The notes under the pieces were generated by a model. That model ran no database searches. It worked only from the letters and a program-made list of their open reading frames with translations, and was not told the origin of the DNA. Of a stretch of 64,000 nt of DNA, positions 30,990 through 41,089 are shown piece by piece. The first letter of the stretch is position 1. Each line of letters opens with the position of its first letter. The position numbers and the translations under genes were made by a program. The stretch is from an uncultured Bacteroidota bacterium (lineage in GTDB: Bacteria; Bacteroidota; Bacteroidia; Chitinophagales; Chitinophagaceae), in NCBI GenBank assembly GCA_903865435.1, contig CAIPJS010000077.1, positions 20,526-84,525 of the forward strand. Direction: 5' to 3'.

Positions 30990-33900
30990 ATGCAAAAATT
31001 CCTACGTTTAATTACGGTTCCTTTGTTACTATGGGGTCTTGTTGCGACTGCGCAAACAAGAACTATAAAAGGACAAGTAGTTTCAGCTACAGACGGTAAA
31101 GCCGTTGCTGGTGCTACAATTTCAGTTAATGGACAAAAAGTCGCTGCAATCGCAAGCGAAGATGGTTCATTCGCTGTAACGGTTTCTGGCAATGTTACTT
31201 TATCAGTAAAATCCGTTGGATTTTCTAATAAAACTGTAGCAGTTGCAGGAAGTCAAAATACTATCAAGATTACTCTTAACGAGGAATCATCTCAATTAAA
31301 TGAGATCGTTGTAACTGGTTATACCGCTCAAAAGAGAAAAGAAATTACTGGTGCGGTATCAGTTGTAAACGTAAAAGACATGAAATCAGTTCCTTCAGGT
31401 ACTGCAGAGCAAATGTTACAAGGCCAGGCTTCTGGTGTAACAATCATTGGTTCTGGTAGCCCAGGAGAAAACAGTAACGTGTTTGTACGTGGTATTACTT
31501 CATTTGGTAACTCAACTCCACTTATTATCGTTGACGGAGTTCAATCAGCTCCTGGTGATATGACGATGTTGCATGACTTAAATGCAAACGACATTGAATC
31601 AGTTCAAGTATTGAAAGATGGTCAAGCTGCGATATACGGTGCTCGTGGATCTGCTGGTGTTATCATTGTTACAACTAAGAAAGGAAGAGGCAAACCAACT
31701 ATCACTTATGATGGTTATACTGGTATGCAAGTTCCAAAATCTGGTAACGTATGGAACAAATTAGATCCTCAAGGTATGGCTGATTTATATTTCTTAGCTG
31801 CAAAGAACTCAGGTCAAGTAGATGCTAACGGTAACGTTGTATCTGGACAATATGGTACAGGTAAAACTCCAGTTTTGCCAGACTTTATTAAGGCTGGTTC
31901 TAAATCTGGTGTTTCTGCTTCAGATCCTGCAACTAACTTAGCTCTTTATAATAATAGCTATTCTAAAGGCAATATCTACTTAATCGTTCCAGCTAATAAG
32001 CAAGGTACTGATTGGTGGGGTGAGTTGTTCAAAACAGCTCCAATGTCTAGCCATAGCGTAACTGCTACAGGTGGTACAGACAAATCAACTTACTTATTCT
32101 CATTAAACTATTTCGATCAACAAGGTACTTTGTTGAATACTTATTTAAAGCGTTACTCTGCAAGGGTGAACACTACTTGGAATCCAAAAAGCAATATTCG
32201 TATTGGTGAAAACTTAGCTGTTTTCTACAAAGACAACCCAAAAATTGGTAACAACCAAGAAGGTAATGCGGTAAACCTTACTGCATGGGAGCAACCAATC
32301 ATCCCTAAATTAGATGCAGGTGGTGGATATGGTGGTACAGCTGGTTCTGAGTTAGGAAACTCTTCTAACCCTTATGCGAACCAAATGCGTGCTAAAGACA
32401 ATAAAAACAACGACTGGCAAATTCAAGGTAATGTGTTTGCTGAAGTTGATTTGGCTAAGCACTTAACTGCTAAAACAGTATTTGGTGGTAACTTAGATAA
32501 CTATTATGGTTTCTATCATAACTACCGTACTTATGAGAATGCTGAAAATGGAGCATCTAATGGATATGGTGAGTACAGTGGTTTCAACAACAACTGGAAC
32601 TTCACAAATACATTAAGTTATTCTAACATCTTCAAGCAAGACCATAGTGTTAAGTTAATGGCTGGTTATGAGTCATTAAAAGTATCTGGTCGTCAAGTGG
32701 GTGGTTCTAGAGTGAACTACTATTCTGATAACGTAGATTACTTAAGTTTAAATACAGGTTCTCCAATTGGACAAAACAACTATAGTAACTATTACAATAC
32801 TACTGGTACATCAATCTTAGCTAAAGTAGATTATGCTTACAAAGACAAATACTTAGTTGGTTTGAATGGTCGTCGTGATGGTAGTTCAGTTTTTGGACCA
32901 AATACACGTTATGGTAATTTCTGGTCAGCTTCTGCTGGTTGGATGGTATCTAACGAAGATTTCTTTAAAAATGTAAAATTTGTCAATTCACTTAAAGTAC
33001 GTGGTAGCTATGGTATCTTAGGATCTATCTCTAACGTAGGTGCATTGAACCAATATACTACTTATGGTGGTAGTGGTGGATCTTCTTATTATGACTTAAA
33101 CGGTACTTCTAATTCAACTGTTTTAGGATTCTATGCAACTAACTTGGGTAACTTAAGTACAGGTTGGGAGCAAGATAAAATCTTAGATTTCGGTGTGGAT
33201 GCGACTGTTTTAAACAATAAATTAGATATCACTTTTGATTGGTACAAAAAAACAATCAATGGTTTGTTATTCCAAGACCAAGCTCCTGCTGTAATTGGAG
33301 TAGGTTCTAATTTACCTCAGGTGAATATTGGTGATATGCAAAACACTGGTATTGATTTAGGTTTAACTTACCGCGGAAAAATTAACAATGATGTAAGCTA
33401 TACTGTAGGTGCTAATTTAGGTGCGTACAAAAGTACCATCTTAAATATCCCAGGTTCTGCTGGTTTCTTTGAAGCTGCAGGAACACACAATACAGGTAAT
33501 CAAGTAAGAGATCAAATTGGACATCCAGTAGGTTCTTTCTTTGGTTATAAAATTGCTGGAATTTATCAATCAGCTGCTGATGTAGCTGCTTCACCTACAG
33601 AAACAGATGCTGCTCCAGGTCGTTTCAAATATGTGGATGTGAACCATGATGGTAAAATCGATGACAACGATAGAACTTTCTTTGGTAATCCAAACCCAGC
33701 GTTCACTTTAGGTTTAAATTTAGGACTTACTTACAAGCGCTTTGATTTCTCTACTGTGCTTTATGGATCTTTCGGAAACGATATCATGAACTACACTCGT
33801 TACTTCCAAGATTTCTATCCTCAGTTCCAGAACTCAAAAAGTATTCCTTTGTTAACTCAATCTTGGTTGCCTACCAGAACTAATACTAAGTATCCAATTG

Positions 33901-34196
33901 TTGAAAACGGATCTTACTTTAGTACCAATGGTGTAATTAACAACTTCTATGTTGAAGATGGCTCTTTTGTAAGAGTTAAACAATTAAGTGTTGGTTATAC
34001 AATTGATCCAGTAGCTTTAAAAAGATATGGTATCGAAAAAGCGCGTATTTATTTACAAGGTGCTAACTTATTCACCTTTACTAAATACTCAGGTTTAGAT
34101 CCAGAAATTAGTGGTAGCTCAGTTTCTTTTGGAGTTGACTACGGTAACTATCCTCCTTCTAAGACTTTTAACATTGGAGTAAGCCTTACTTTTTAA
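30990..34196 (+). CDS. SusC/RagA family TonB-linked outer membrane protein
   Basis: Signal peptide, carboxypeptidase-D regulatory-like domain, IVVTGYTAQKRKEITGAVSVV, long barrel ending LTF. ATG at 30990 preferred. Confidence 0.96.
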   Translation: MQKFLRLITVPLLLWGLVATAQTRTIKGQVVSATDGKAVAGATISVNGQKVAAIASEDGSFAVTVSGNVTLSVKSVGFSNKTVAVAGSQNTIKITLNEESSQLNEIVVTGYTAQKRKEITGAVSVVNVKDMKSVPSGTAEQMLQGQASGVTIIGSGSPGENSNVFVRGITSFGNSTPLIIVDGVQSAPGDMTMLHDLNANDIESVQVLKDGQAAIYGARGSAGVIIVTTKKGRGKPTITYDGYTGMQVPKSGNVWNKLDPQGMADLYFLAAKNSGQVDANGNVVSGQYGTGKTPVLPDFIKAGSKSGVSASDPATNLALYNNSYSKGNIYLIVPANKQGTDWWGELFKTAPMSSHSVTATGGTDKSTYLFSLNYFDQQGTLLNTYLKRYSARVNTTWNPKSNIRIGENLAVFYKDNPKIGNNQEGNAVNLTAWEQPIIPKLDAGGGYGGTAGSELGNSSNPYANQMRAKDNKNNDWQIQGNVFAEVDLAKHLTAKTVFGGNLDNYYGFYHNYRTYENAENGASNGYGEYSGFNNNWNFTNTLSYSNIFKQDHSVKLMAGYESLKVSGRQVGGSRVNYYSDNVDYLSLNTGSPIGQNNYSNYYNTTGTSILAKVDYAYKDKYLVGLNGRRDGSSVFGPNTRYGNFWSASAGWMVSNEDFFKNVKFVNSLKVRGSYGILGSISNVGALNQYTTYGGSGGSSYYDLNGTSNSTVLGFYATNLGNLSTGWEQDKILDFGVDATVLNNKLDITFDWYKKTINGLLFQDQAPAVIGVGSNLPQVNIGDMQNTGIDLGLTYRGKINNDVSYTVGANLGAYKSTILNIPGSAGFFEAAGTHNTGNQVRDQIGHPVGSFFGYKIAGIYQSAADVAASPTETDAAPGRFKYVDVNHDGKIDDNDRTFFGNPNPAFTLGLNLGLTYKRFDFSTVLYGSFGNDIMNYTRYFQDFYPQFQNSKSIPLLTQSWLPTRTNTKYPIVENGSYFSTNGVINNFYVEDGSFVRVKQLSVGYTIDPVALKRYGIEKARIYLQGANLFTFTKYSGLDPEISGSSVSFGVDYGNYPPSKTFNIGVSLTF

Positions 34197-34215
34197 ATTT
34201 TAAATTAATTATAAA

Positions 34216-35961
34216 ATGAAAAAATACAATTTTAAACATATAATGCCATTGGTGCTTTCTTTCGTGGTTATTTTATATGCTTGTAATAAAAACTACCTAG
34301 ATGTTCCAGCCGCTGGTGCGTTAAGCCAGGATGTGTTGGCGAACAAAGTAGGTGTTGAAGCCCTTTTAGTAGGTGCTTATTCTTTATTGGATGGAGAAGG
34401 TAGTAATGCCGGTACAGGAAATGGTCCTTGGGCAACTTCTTCAAGTAACTGGGTATATGGTTCAATTCCAGGAGGGGACGCTCATAAAGGTTCTGATCCA
34501 GGTGACCAAAACTTAATTACTCCAATCGAACAATGGAATGCTACAGCTGCTAACGGATATCTTGATCAATTGTGGCAACAACGTTATGATGGTGTTGCTC
34601 GTTCAAATGAGACTTTAAGAATTCTTAAATTAGCTAAAGACGTAACTGCTGCTGACGTATCTCGTATTACTGCAGAAGCAAGATTTTTACGTGGACATTA
34701 CCATTTCGAATTGGCTAAGAACTTCAACAATATTCCTTACATAGATGAGTCTATCACTTATGTTGCTGGAAACTATTTAGTTGCAAACGGACCAGCTTTG
34801 GCTAAAATTGAAGCTGATTTCGCTTATGCTTATGCAAACTTGCCTGAGACTATGTCTTCAGTAGGTCGTGCTAACAAATGGGCTGCTGCAGCTTACTTAG
34901 CTAAAGTGTATATGTACGAGAAAAAATTCTCTGATGCTAAAGCTTTGTTTACTACAATCATCGCCAATGGTAAAACATCATTAGGCGTTAAATATGCGTT
35001 GATGGACAAATTTGCTGATGTATTTAATCCAGCAAAAAAGAATGGTGCTGAAGACGTATTTACAGTTCAAATGACTGCGAATGATGGTACTGGTGCTGCA
35101 AATGCAAACGCTGGTGACGCCTTAAACTTCCCTTATGGTGGAGAAACAGGATGTTGCGGATTTTTCCAACCTTCATTTGGTTTAGCGAATTCTTTCAAAG
35201 TTGATGCGAATGGCCTTCCTTTATTAGACGGATCATATTACAGCAATCCATTGAAAACAGATATGGGTGTATCTGCTGATAAAGCTTACAGTCCAGATGC
35301 AACAACTCCATTAGATCCTCGTATCGACTGGACAGTGGGTCGTCGTGGTATTCCTTTCTTAGATTGGGGTTTAATGCCAGGTTCTACTTGGGTTCGTAAT
35401 CAAGCTGCTGCTGGTCCTTATGAACCAATTAAGCACTTGTTCTACAAGTCTCAAGAAGGTGTATTTACTGATGGATCTTCATGGACTAATGGATTTACTG
35501 CAAACAACTACCATATTATTCGTTTTGCTGATGTGCTTTTAATGGCTGCTGAAGCAGAAGTATTAGGTGGTGGTTCTCTAACTCAAGCTTTAACTTATGT
35601 TAACTTAGTTCGTGCTCGTGCAGCTAACAAAGCTGGTTATGTTCAAGGATCTGTTGCCAATTATCAAATTGGTTTGTATAAATCTTTCCCAGATGCTACT
35701 TATGCGACTAACGCTATTCGTTTTGAGCGTAAAATTGAATTAGCAATGGAAGGACATCGTTTCTACGATTTAACTCGTTGGGGCGGTGCAAAAGCAGAGT
35801 TAGATGCTTATGCTAAATTTGAAGCTTCTCAAGGTTATTTATCAATGACTGGTGTTACTTATACTACCGGAAAATCTGAATACTTGCCTTTACCACAAGC
35901 TCAAATTGACAAAACTCAAAAAGACGGCAAATCTCTTTTAACTCAAAATCCGGGTTACTAA
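34216..35961 (+). CDS. RagB/SusD family nutrient uptake lipoprotein
   Basis: Lipobox ILYACNKNYLD; SusD TPR region ARFLRGHYHFELAKNF; C-terminal RFYDLTRWG, YLPLPQAQID. Confidence 0.96.
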   Translation: MKKYNFKHIMPLVLSFVVILYACNKNYLDVPAAGALSQDVLANKVGVEALLVGAYSLLDGEGSNAGTGNGPWATSSSNWVYGSIPGGDAHKGSDPGDQNLITPIEQWNATAANGYLDQLWQQRYDGVARSNETLRILKLAKDVTAADVSRITAEARFLRGHYHFELAKNFNNIPYIDESITYVAGNYLVANGPALAKIEADFAYAYANLPETMSSVGRANKWAAAAYLAKVYMYEKKFSDAKALFTTIIANGKTSLGVKYALMDKFADVFNPAKKNGAEDVFTVQMTANDGTGAANANAGDALNFPYGGETGCCGFFQPSFGLANSFKVDANGLPLLDGSYYSNPLKTDMGVSADKAYSPDATTPLDPRIDWTVGRRGIPFLDWGLMPGSTWVRNQAAAGPYEPIKHLFYKSQEGVFTDGSSWTNGFTANNYHIIRFADVLLMAAEAEVLGGGSLTQALTYVNLVRARAANKAGYVQGSVANYQIGLYKSFPDATYATNAIRFERKIELAMEGHRFYDLTRWGGAKAELDAYAKFEASQGYLSMTGVTYTTGKSEYLPLPQAQIDKTQKDGKSLLTQNPGY

Positions 35962-35988
35962 TTGATTTAGTTTAGTTGAATTTTATAC

Positions 35989-36024
35989 AAAGACCCTTGT
36001 TCCTTATGGAGCAAGGGTCTTTTT
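35989..36024 (+). terminator. Intrinsic terminator after susC-susD pair
   Basis: AAAGACCCTTGTTCC..GGAGCAAGGGTCTTTTTTT hairpin with T-tract. Confidence 0.85.
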
Positions 36025-36102
36025 TTATGTGGTTAATAGTAAAACAATTTCTGTTGTATCTTTATATACTCATTAAAACTCCTATAATTCTAAACTTTTT
36101 TT

Positions 36103-39100
36103 ATGTTAAGACAATTCTTTTATTTTGCTTTTATTGGTTTAACAATTAGTTCCTGTAATCTCAAAAAGCCCTTATTTGAGTTGGTAAAATCCAGCCATTC
36201 TGGGATTGATTTTAATAACCAAGTTATAGAAACGGACTCCTTAAATGTTTTAGACGTTTCAAATATTTACAATGGAGGCGGAGTGGGCATTGGCGATTTT
36301 AATAAAGATGGCTTACCCGATATCTATTTTACAGGCAATAGAGTGTCTAACAAATTATACTTAAACAAAGGCGATTTTAAATTCAATGACATCACTAAAG
36401 AGGCGGGTGTAACAGGGGAAGGCAAGTGGAGCAGGGGGGTGTCGGTGATTGATATCAACAACGATGGTTGGCCTGATATTTATGTAAGTGTTACTTTAGA
36501 AAAAGATAGTAACAGAAGAAAAAATATTCTTTACATCAATCAAGGATTGGATAAGAAAGGAGTGCCTCATTTTAAAGATATGGCAGCAGAATATGGACTA
36601 GCAGATACTTCATTTTCTACCATGGCTACTTTTTTTGATTACGACAACGATGGTGATTTAGATATGTTTTTAGTAGTCAATGAAATTAAAGATCCAAGAA
36701 CTCCCAATATCTATCATCCGCGCAATCAAGATCCTTCAACTTTTAGTTCTTGTAAATTGTTTCAAAACAATTGGGACCCCATTTTAAAACATCCTGTATT
36801 TAAAGATGTTTCTGCAAAAGCCGGTATTGTAAGAGAAGGCTATGGACACAATGCAGTCATTACGGATATCAATAAAGATGGCTGGCCTGATATCTATGTG
36901 ACCAACGATTATTTACCCAATGATTATTTATGGATCAACAACCATGATGGCACATTTACCGATCAATTAAGCGTTTATTTTAAACATAGTTCTGTCAATG
37001 CGATGGGCATTGATGTGGCAGACATTAACAATGACGGTTTAATGGATTTTTGTACCCTAGACATGAATCCGCGCGATAACTACCGAAAAAAAATGATGAT
37101 GAATGCCAATAGTTATCAAACATTTCAAAACAATGATTTGTATGGCTATAGTTATCAATACGTGCGCAATACACTTCAAATTAATCAAGGTCCTAGGGTC
37201 AATCAAAACGATTCTATTGGGGCGCCTATCTTTAGTGAAATTGGATTTTTATCGGGCATTGCAGAAACCGATTGGAGTTGGACCCCTCTGTTGGCCGATT
37301 TTGACAATGATGGCCATAGAGATCTGATTGTGACCAACGGTTTCCCCAAAGATGTTACTGATCATGATTTTATTACCTATCGAAATAAGGCCTTTAGTGT
37401 CGCTACAAAATCACAATTATTAATGGCTATCCCCGAAGTTAAAATTCATAATTATGCATTTAAAAATAATGCCAATTTAACTTTTACAGATGTGTCAAGC
37501 AGCTGGGGTTTGAATACGCCTAGTTTTTCAAACGGTGCTGTATATGTAGATTTAAACAATGATGGGGCATTGGATTTAGTTGTAAACAATATCAATGATG
37601 TGGCTTCAATTTATAAAAACACTCAAGCCCAACAAAATAAAACACCGCAACATTATTTAGAAGTCAAATTAATAGGGGATACGTTAAATATAAATGGACT
37701 TGGAGCATCAGTAACCATTTTTTATGATCACAATAAAAAACAAATTTGGGAAAATTCACCTTATAGGGGTTATTTATCTACAGTGCAGGATAGGGCACAT
37801 TTTGGGCTAGGTGCAATCAATAACATTGATTCTTTATTGGTTCAATGGCAAGGCGGAAAAATTGAGGTACAAAAAAACATTGCGGCGAATCAATTGCTTT
37901 TTATCAAGAAATCAAATGCGAAAGACGCTACGCCAACAGCTGCGCCTGTATTTGCTGAAAAATCTTTATTTAAAGAAGTAACTCGTTCTTTGGGTGTGCA
38001 ATACATGCATCAACAAAATGATTTTGTCGATTTTAACATTCAAAAATTATTACCACATAAATTTTCTGAATACGGTCCGGCCATTGCCGTGGGAGATATT
38101 GATGGCAATGGATTGGATGATATGATATTAGGTGGAGCAAGCAATTATAGTCCGCAAATATTTTTACAACAAGCCAATGGCAAGTTTATACAATCTGCTT
38201 TATTACCCAAAGTAAACTACAATAAACCCAATAGTGATTTAGGCTTATTGTTATTAGATGTGGACGGAGACGGTGATTTAGACTTGTATATTAGTAGTGG
38301 AGGTTTTGAGCATACTTCGGGCGATGTTTCTTATCAAGATCAGTTGTACATCAATGATGGTAAAGCTAAATTTACACTAAGTGCTGATGCCATACCAACC
38401 AATCATACAAGCAAATTATGTGTTCGTGCCATAGATTATGATAAGGATGGAGATTTGGATTTATTTGTATCTGGAAGGGTAGATCCTTGGAATTATCCAA
38501 AAGCCGTATCTAGTTATATTTATAGAAATGACAGTAAAGATGGTGTAGTAAAATACACAGATGTAACCAAGTTTGTAGCAAAAGATTTAGTAAATATTGG
38601 TTTGGTTTGCGATGCCTTATTTACCGATTTTGACAATGATGGTTGGCCCGATTTAATTTTAACGGGTGAATGGATGCCTATTACTTTTTTGAAAAATGAG
38701 CATGGTATTTTCAAAAATGTATCTGCTACTTCTGGAATCAACAATCAAGTAGGCTGGTGGAATTCTATTACGGCTGGAGATTTTGACAATGATGGCAAAA
38801 TGGATTACATCATAGGCAATATGGGATTGAATTCTTTTTACAGAGCAAGTGAACCATATCCTGTTTCTATTTATGCCAAGGATTTTGACAACAATGGAAG
38901 TTATGACGCATTCCCAACTTTATATTTACCCAGTAGCGATATAGATACTGTCAAAAAAGAATATCCTGCACAAGTAAGAGAGGATATTGTGAAGCAAATG
39001 ATTGGCATGCGTTCTATTTTCCAAAACTATAAAACCTTTGCAAAGGCAGACATCAATCAGGTGTTGACCAAGGAGCAATTAAAAGGCGCGCAAATTTTAA

Positions 39101-39687
39101 AAGCGAATAATTTTAATTCGGTTTACCTTAAAAATAAAGGAGACGGAAAGTTTGAACTGATGCCACTTCCTATACAAGCTCAATTTTCAACTTTAAATGG
39201 GATGGTAGTGGATGATTTTGATGGAGATGGCAATTTGGATGTACTCATCAATGGGAACGACTTTGGTACTGAGGTTTCCGTAGGTAGGTATGATGCCTTA
39301 AATGGGCTATTGTTAAAAGGAAATGGCCAAGGTGGGGCTAATGGGTTTACGCCCTTATCCATCTTAGAAAGTGGCATTTTTATCCCAGGAAATGGAAAGG
39401 CATTGGTAAAATTAAGAGGGGCCAATGGGAAGTATTTATTGGCAGCATCTCAAAACAAGGGGGCTTTAAAGATATTTGAATTAAAAAATAAGGGTACTAT
39501 TTTACCTGTTGGCCCGAATGATGCTTCGGCCACCATCGAATATAAAAATGGGAAAAAAAGAAAACAAGAATTCTATTATGGGAATTCGTTTTTGTCACAA
39601 TCAGCCAGATTCATCAATAGCAATGAGGCTATTAAAATGATTACAATCATAAACCAAAAAGGGGCAAGTAGAACAATTAATTATTAA
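36103..39687 (+). CDS. VCBS/FG-GAP repeat lipoprotein with internal ASPIC/UnbV domain
   Basis: Lipobox LTISSCN; about 14 DxDxDG-type loops (DFNKDGLPD, DINNDGWPD, DYDNDGDLD, DFDGDGNLD etc.); UnbV-like GLGASVTIFYD...GYLSTVQDRAHFGLG. Confidence 0.93.
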   Translation: MLRQFFYFAFIGLTISSCNLKKPLFELVKSSHSGIDFNNQVIETDSLNVLDVSNIYNGGGVGIGDFNKDGLPDIYFTGNRVSNKLYLNKGDFKFNDITKEAGVTGEGKWSRGVSVIDINNDGWPDIYVSVTLEKDSNRRKNILYINQGLDKKGVPHFKDMAAEYGLADTSFSTMATFFDYDNDGDLDMFLVVNEIKDPRTPNIYHPRNQDPSTFSSCKLFQNNWDPILKHPVFKDVSAKAGIVREGYGHNAVITDINKDGWPDIYVTNDYLPNDYLWINNHDGTFTDQLSVYFKHSSVNAMGIDVADINNDGLMDFCTLDMNPRDNYRKKMMMNANSYQTFQNNDLYGYSYQYVRNTLQINQGPRVNQNDSIGAPIFSEIGFLSGIAETDWSWTPLLADFDNDGHRDLIVTNGFPKDVTDHDFITYRNKAFSVATKSQLLMAIPEVKIHNYAFKNNANLTFTDVSSSWGLNTPSFSNGAVYVDLNNDGALDLVVNNINDVASIYKNTQAQQNKTPQHYLEVKLIGDTLNINGLGASVTIFYDHNKKQIWENSPYRGYLSTVQDRAHFGLGAINNIDSLLVQWQGGKIEVQKNIAANQLLFIKKSNAKDATPTAAPVFAEKSLFKEVTRSLGVQYMHQQNDFVDFNIQKLLPHKFSEYGPAIAVGDIDGNGLDDMILGGASNYSPQIFLQQANGKFIQSALLPKVNYNKPNSDLGLLLLDVDGDGDLDLYISSGGFEHTSGDVSYQDQLYINDGKAKFTLSADAIPTNHTSKLCVRAIDYDKDGDLDLFVSGRVDPWNYPKAVSSYIYRNDSKDGVVKYTDVTKFVAKDLVNIGLVCDALFTDFDNDGWPDLILTGEWMPITFLKNEHGIFKNVSATSGINNQVGWWNSITAGDFDNDGKMDYIIGNMGLNSFYRASEPYPVSIYAKDFDNNGSYDAFPTLYLPSSDIDTVKKEYPAQVREDIVKQMIGMRSIFQNYKTFAKADINQVLTKEQLKGAQILKANNFNSVYLKNKGDGKFELMPLPIQAQFSTLNGMVVDDFDGDGNLDVLINGNDFGTEVSVGRYDALNGLLLKGNGQGGANGFTPLSILESGIFIPGNGKALVKLRGANGKYLLAASQNKGALKIFELKNKGTILPVGPNDASATIEYKNGKKRKQEFYYGNSFLSQSARFINSNEAIKMITIINQKGASRTINY

Positions 39688-39719
39688 ATTGTGACTACAT
39701 CAAAAGCAAATAAAGTAAA

Positions 39720-41042
39720 ATGAAACATTATTTAAAATCATACGCACAACTTGCATTCCTACTTCTTTTATTCGCTTCCTGTTCACATATGAAACCTGCT
39801 AAATTGGTGGATGTTGATGTGTTAAGAAACAACGAAGATCAATTGACGCAAGTTATTATTTACGATGTTTTCACGCCCCCCGTGGCAAGCAGAATTTATG
39901 TGTATTCTTCGATTGCTTCTTATGAAGCCATTCGATTTAGCAAAGAAGGGTCTGTTTCAATAGCCGAAAAATTATATGGATTTGGTACCATGCCCACACC
40001 GGAGAAAGGTAAAAATTACAATTTCACATTAGCCGCTACCAAAGCATTTTTTAAAGTGGCAAGAAATGTAAAGGTGTTTTCGGTAGATTCTTTAACCAAG
40101 TATGAAGCATCTGTTTATTCTAATTATAAAGAAAACTTGGACGAAACAACTTATGCCAATTCAGTTGCCTTTGGTGATTCAGTGGCATCGGTAGTTTTGG
40201 CAAGAGCAAAAACGGATGGCTATGCAAAATCTAGAGGAAAACAAAAATATTTGGGTAGCAACGAGCCTGGGAAATGGCGTCCTACCCCTCCCGATTATAT
40301 GGATGGTGTTGAATGGTGTTGGAATACCATGAAGCCATTGGTATTGGATTCGGCATCACAGTTCATTCCCAATCGCCCACCAGTGTATGATACCAAACCA
40401 GGTTCAGTGTATTATAATATGATGAAAGAAGTGTACATCATTAATAAAAATTTAACTGATGAGCAAAAGCTGATTGCAAAATATTGGGATGACAATCCAT
40501 TTGTATTAGAACATAGCGGACATATGATGTTTGGCAATAAAAAAATCACTCCAGGTGGACATTGGATGGGTATAGCCGCACAAATTATAGATCAAAAAAA
40601 AGCAGATCCAGTAAAAGCAGCCCAAACCTTTGCATTAACCTCTATTGCTTTGTTTGATGGATTTATTTCTTGTTGGGATGAGAAATACAGAAGTAGTTAT
40701 GTACGTCCAGGTACTGCCATCAATGAATTGGTTGATAAAAATTGGGCAACTTTATTACAAACGCCCCCTTTTCCAGAATATCCAAGCGGACATAGTACGA
40801 TTACTGCTTCAGCAGCCACAGTATTGACCAAATTGTATGGAGACAACATCGCATTTGAAGACTCTAGCGATTTCCAATATATAGGTTTGAAAAGAAAATT
40901 TAATTCATTCCATCAAGCAGCTGCAGAATGCTCGATGAGTAGGGTATATGGTGGCATTCACTATGTATTGAGTGTGAATACAGGTGCTGATATGGGAAAA
41001 CAAGTGGGAAATTTGGTTGTGAGTAAATTACTAAAGGAATAA
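39720..41042 (+). CDS. Vanadium-dependent haloperoxidase / PAP2-superfamily lipoprotein
   Basis: Lipobox LLFASCS; KYRSSYVRP (KX6RP), EYPSGHST, SRVYGGIHY (SRX5H) active-site signature. Confidence 0.9.
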   Translation: MKHYLKSYAQLAFLLLLFASCSHMKPAKLVDVDVLRNNEDQLTQVIIYDVFTPPVASRIYVYSSIASYEAIRFSKEGSVSIAEKLYGFGTMPTPEKGKNYNFTLAATKAFFKVARNVKVFSVDSLTKYEASVYSNYKENLDETTYANSVAFGDSVASVVLARAKTDGYAKSRGKQKYLGSNEPGKWRPTPPDYMDGVEWCWNTMKPLVLDSASQFIPNRPPVYDTKPGSVYYNMMKEVYIINKNLTDEQKLIAKYWDDNPFVLEHSGHMMFGNKKITPGGHWMGIAAQIIDQKKADPVKAAQTFALTSIALFDGFISCWDEKYRSSYVRPGTAINELVDKNWATLLQTPPFPEYPSGHSTITASAATVLTKLYGDNIAFEDSSDFQYIGLKRKFNSFHQAAAECSMSRVYGGIHYVLSVNTGADMGKQVGNLVVSKLLKE

Positions 41043-41089
41043 AAATTAAATTCTAAATAAAATAGAGGGTTGCTTTATACAGTGACCCT

